The position numbers and the translations under genes were made by a program. A DNA stretch of 33,895 nucleotides from Sutterella sp. (lineage in GTDB: Bacteria > Pseudomonadota > Gammaproteobacteria > Burkholderiales > Burkholderiaceae_F): assembly GCA_019418235.1 (NCBI GenBank), contig DYCH01000077.1, forward strand, positions 1-33,895, given 5' to 3'. Of this stretch, positions 31,551 through 33,895 are shown one piece after another (position 1 is the first letter of the stretch; the number at the start of each line of letters is the position of its first letter). The notes beneath the pieces are model-generated. The model saw only the letters and a program-made list of their open reading frames with translations. It was not told the DNA's origin and ran no database searches.

Positions 31551-32684
31551 TTAATCCACACCGCGAGCACGATCACGATGGAATTGATCACGCCACTCTT
31601 CAAAGCGATCGTTATCCAACGCTTCACGAATTTCCTTCATCAAATTGAGGTAGTAATGAAGGTTGTGAATGGAATTTAAGCGAGCGCCCAAGATTTCGTT
31701 AACCTTTTGCAAGTGATGCAAATAGGCTCGGCTGAAATTCTTACAAGCGTAGCAATTGCAAGTCGGATCCAACGGGCGCAAATCGTCTTTGTATTTGCTA
31801 TTGCGAATCTTCACGTCACCGTAGCGCGTAAAAAGCCACCCGTTGCGAGCATTGCGTGTGGGCATCACACAGTCAAACATGTCAATGCCCTGGCTCACAC
31901 CTTCGACCAAATCCTCAGGTGTCCCGACCCCCATCAAATAACGGGGCTTGTCTTCGGGCAACTGCCAAACGATCTTTTCCATGATGCGATGCATGTCTTC
32001 TTTGGGCTCACCCACAGACAAACCACCCACAGCATAACCATGAAAACCGATATCCTTTAAGCCTTGCAACGACTCTTCGCGCAAGTGCTCAAACATCCCG
32101 CCTTGCACGATACCGAAAAGTGCATTGGGATTGCCCAAGCGTTCAAATTCGTCCTTACTGCGCTTAGCCCAACGAAGCGACATACGCATGGACTTGGCGG
32201 CCTCGGCTTCCGTTGCCGGACGCCCCTTGATTTCATAAGGTGTGCATTCATCAAACACCATCACGATGTCAGAGTTGAGCACCTTTTGAATTTGCATGGA
32301 CACTTCAGGCGTCAAGAAAAGCTTGTCACCGTTAATGGGAGAGGCAAACTTCACGCCCTCCTCAGTAATCTTACGAAGCCCCGTCAAAGAAAAGACTTGA
32401 AAGCCCCCCGAGTCCGTCAAAATGGGCTTATCCCAACCCATAAAGCGGTGAAGACCGCCGTGCTTTTCAATCACGTCAAGACCGGGGCGCAACCACAAGT
32501 GAAAGGTGTTACCCAAAATGATTTGGCTTTCAATTTCTTCCAATTCACGCGGCGACATGGCCTTAACGGTACCGTACGTGCCCACCGGCATAAAGATCGG
32601 CGTTTGCACCGTACCGTGATTGAGTTTCATTTCGCCTCGGCGAGCTTTGCCCGAGGTTTTCTTTAATTTAAATTCAAGACTCAC
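31551..32684 (-). CDS. tgt: Queuine tRNA-ribosyltransferase
   Basis: 377 residues from a GTG start with GGAG nine bases upstream. It exchanges guanine 34 for preQ1 in GUN-anticodon tRNAs. The catalytic aspartates are Asp91 (LTDSGGFQVFSL) and Asp268 (GIDMFDCVMPTRNAR); zinc ligands are Cys309, 311, 314 (CNCYAC) and His340, at the usual spacing. FGIVQGG is also present. It begins 6 bases after the queA stop, so the two are one operon. The product feeds QueA and finally QueH, also encoded in this window. Confidence 0.96.
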   Translation of the reverse strand: MSLEFKLKKTSGKARRGEMKLNHGTVQTPIFMPVGTYGTVKAMSPRELEEIESQIILGNTFHLWLRPGLDVIEKHGGLHRFMGWDKPILTDSGGFQVFSLTGLRKITEEGVKFASPINGDKLFLTPEVSMQIQKVLNSDIVMVFDECTPYEIKGRPATEAEAAKSMRMSLRWAKRSKDEFERLGNPNALFGIVQGGMFEHLREESLQGLKDIGFHGYAVGGLSVGEPKEDMHRIMEKIVWQLPEDKPRYLMGVGTPEDLVEGVSQGIDMFDCVMPTRNARNGWLFTRYGDVKIRNSKYKDDLRPLDPTCNCYACKNFSRAYLHHLQKVNEILGARLNSIHNLHYYLNLMKEIREALDNDRFEEWRDQFHRDRARGVD

Positions 32685-32690
32685 TTGTCA

Positions 32691-33737
32691 TTACTCCGGC
32701 TTTTTTTCCAAAAGCATGGCATCGCCATAGCTAAAGAATCGGTATTCTTTTTCAATGGCATATTGGTAAGCAGATTCAATGCGTTCTTTCCCGGCTAAAG
32801 CGGACACCAACATCATCAAGGTGGACTTCGGCAGGTGGAAATTCGTAATTAACGCATCAATAATTTTGAATTCGTAACCGGGCCTAATAAATAAGCGCGT
32901 ATCTCGGCTTCCGGCCCCTAAAACGCCTTTAGCGACGGCACCGCTCTCAAGCGCACGAAGGCTCGTTGTGCCGACAGAGACCACACGACGACCGGCCGCT
33001 TTGGCTTCATTGACCATCTTTACGGTCTCTTCACTGATCGTGTACCACTCCGAGTGCATGACGTGCTCAGAGAGCTTTTCCACTCGCACCGGTTGGAAAG
33101 TACCGGCACCGACGTGCAAGGTCACAAAAGCCGTTTGAATTCCCTTTTCACGCAAGGCGTTCAAAATCTCATCGGTAAAGTGAAGACCGGCCGTGGGCGC
33201 GGCAACCGCACCCGGCGTTTTGGCGTAAACCGTTTGATAACGTGATTCGTCCGCCTTGGTTGCTGCATGCTCAATGTAGTGAGGAAGCGGCACTTTACCG
33301 AAAACATCCAACACTTCTAAAACGGGATGTTCAAACTCCAAAAGGAAGAATTCCCCTTCACGCCCCGTCACGTGGACCACTTCTTGACGGCCTTCGGCTT
33401 CAAAAATTAAGTTGGTGCCGGCCTTGGGGCTTTTACTTGCACGCGCCATGGAAATGGCGGTTTTCTCACCCGTAATACGTTCGATTAAAACTTCGACCGC
33501 ACCACCGCTTTCTTTCTTACCCAAAAGACGGGCTTTGATCACCTTGGTGTTATTCATCACCAAAAGGTCATCGGGGCGAAGAAGATCGACGATGTCTTTG
33601 AAGTGGTAGTCGGTTAATTTTTCAGGTTCGACGTGCAAAAGACGGCTTGCGCTGCGATCGGCTAAGGGAAACTGGGCGATACGCTCTTGAGGCAAGTCGT
33701 AATCGAAATCAGATAATAATAATTCGCGTTCAGACAT
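32691..33737 (-). CDS. queA: S-adenosylmethionine:tRNA ribosyltransferase-isomerase
   Basis: 348 residues from the ATG at 33737; a TTG five codons upstream is in frame but lacks a ribosome site and the ATG gives the usual length and N-terminus (LSDFDYDLPQERIAQ). QueA transfers the ribosyl part of S-adenosylmethionine to preQ1 in tRNA to give epoxyqueuosine. Typical stretches are FPLADRSASRLL, VMNNTKVIKARLLGKK, TAGLHFT, TLHVGAGTFQPV, HSEWY and ITNFHLPKSTLMMLVSA. It is the first gene of the queA-tgt operon. Confidence 0.95.
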   Translation of the reverse strand: MSERELLLSDFDYDLPQERIAQFPLADRSASRLLHVEPEKLTDYHFKDIVDLLRPDDLLVMNNTKVIKARLLGKKESGGAVEVLIERITGEKTAISMARASKSPKAGTNLIFEAEGRQEVVHVTGREGEFFLLEFEHPVLEVLDVFGKVPLPHYIEHAATKADESRYQTVYAKTPGAVAAPTAGLHFTDEILNALREKGIQTAFVTLHVGAGTFQPVRVEKLSEHVMHSEWYTISEETVKMVNEAKAAGRRVVSVGTTSLRALESGAVAKGVLGAGSRDTRLFIRPGYEFKIIDALITNFHLPKSTLMMLVSALAGKERIESAYQYAIEKEYRFFSYGDAMLLEKKPE

Positions 33738-33895
33738 GGCTTTACTGGCCAAAAGTTGAAAGAGGGCCTATCTTACCGAATTTAAAGGATTTTTTCTAGT
33801 ATTTTCACTAACAAATCCGTAACAAATCCCTCTTGTACTCAGTCTTCATTTTTCAATACGAAATGATCCCTCAAAAATTCCTCAAAAAAGAATAC
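33738..33895 (-). other. Upstream region of queA
   Basis: 158 bases of AT-rich sequence with no gene. On the minus strand two GGATTTGTTA-like repeats lie 80-100 bases before the ATG. A promoter is expected here, but no convincing -35/-10 pair stands out. Confidence 0.4.

Overview
The window reads as chromosome of an anaerobic or microaerobic betaproteobacterium, most likely Burkholderiales of the Sutterellaceae type (Sutterella/Parasutterella relatives). The reasons are the recG-oxyR adjacency, the beta-type tandem porins, the tgt-queA/yajC/secDF block, and an energy cluster built on aspartate, fumarate and C4-dicarboxylate exchange. The taxonomic call is inference from gene content and protein style; no marker gene such as rRNA is present.

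Region 1 (1-6273, minus strand): frdA-frdB-aspA-dcu-dcu'. A fumarate reductase of the Wolinella type (flavoprotein and iron-sulfur subunits), aspartate ammonia-lyase and two DcuA/DcuB-family carriers, the second cut by the window edge. Together they would import aspartate or fumarate, deaminate aspartate to fumarate, reduce fumarate to succinate as terminal electron acceptor, and export succinate. No membrane anchor subunit (frdC) is present where it would be expected. A long AT-rich non-coding stretch (6274-6962) separates frdA from the divergent ridA.

Region 2 (6963-18767): mostly housekeeping. ridA, recG and oxyR (plus); an entericidin-like lipoprotein, proC and a YggS-type PLP protein (minus); queH (plus); a truncated ATPase-domain gene; lgt (minus); thiM-thiE (plus); and a DUF2868 membrane protein followed by a GTPase with a DUF3482-like tail (plus).

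Region 3 (18844-26834, minus strand): the accessory part and the most interesting. Five tandem Gram-negative porin genes fall in two subfamilies (copies 1-3 and 4-5). Copy 2 has a one-base frameshift. Copies 4 and 5 have a G8 and a G9 tract just downstream of a TTGAC(T/G) -35-like hexamer, which suggests phase-variable promoters. Downstream of the terminators of copies 4 and 5 sits a small double helix-turn-helix gene that looks like a transposase DNA-binding part without a catalytic domain. Copies 1 and 2, and weakly 3, share an OmpR/RstA-like TACATTTTGTTAC box at a fixed distance from the start codon.

Region 4 (26835-33895, minus strand): a cluster of GTTAAGT motifs, then bioB, secF, secD, yajC, tgt and queA. 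These cover biotin synthesis, the auxiliary Sec translocation complex, and two steps of queuosine tRNA modification, for which queH in region 2 supplies the last step.
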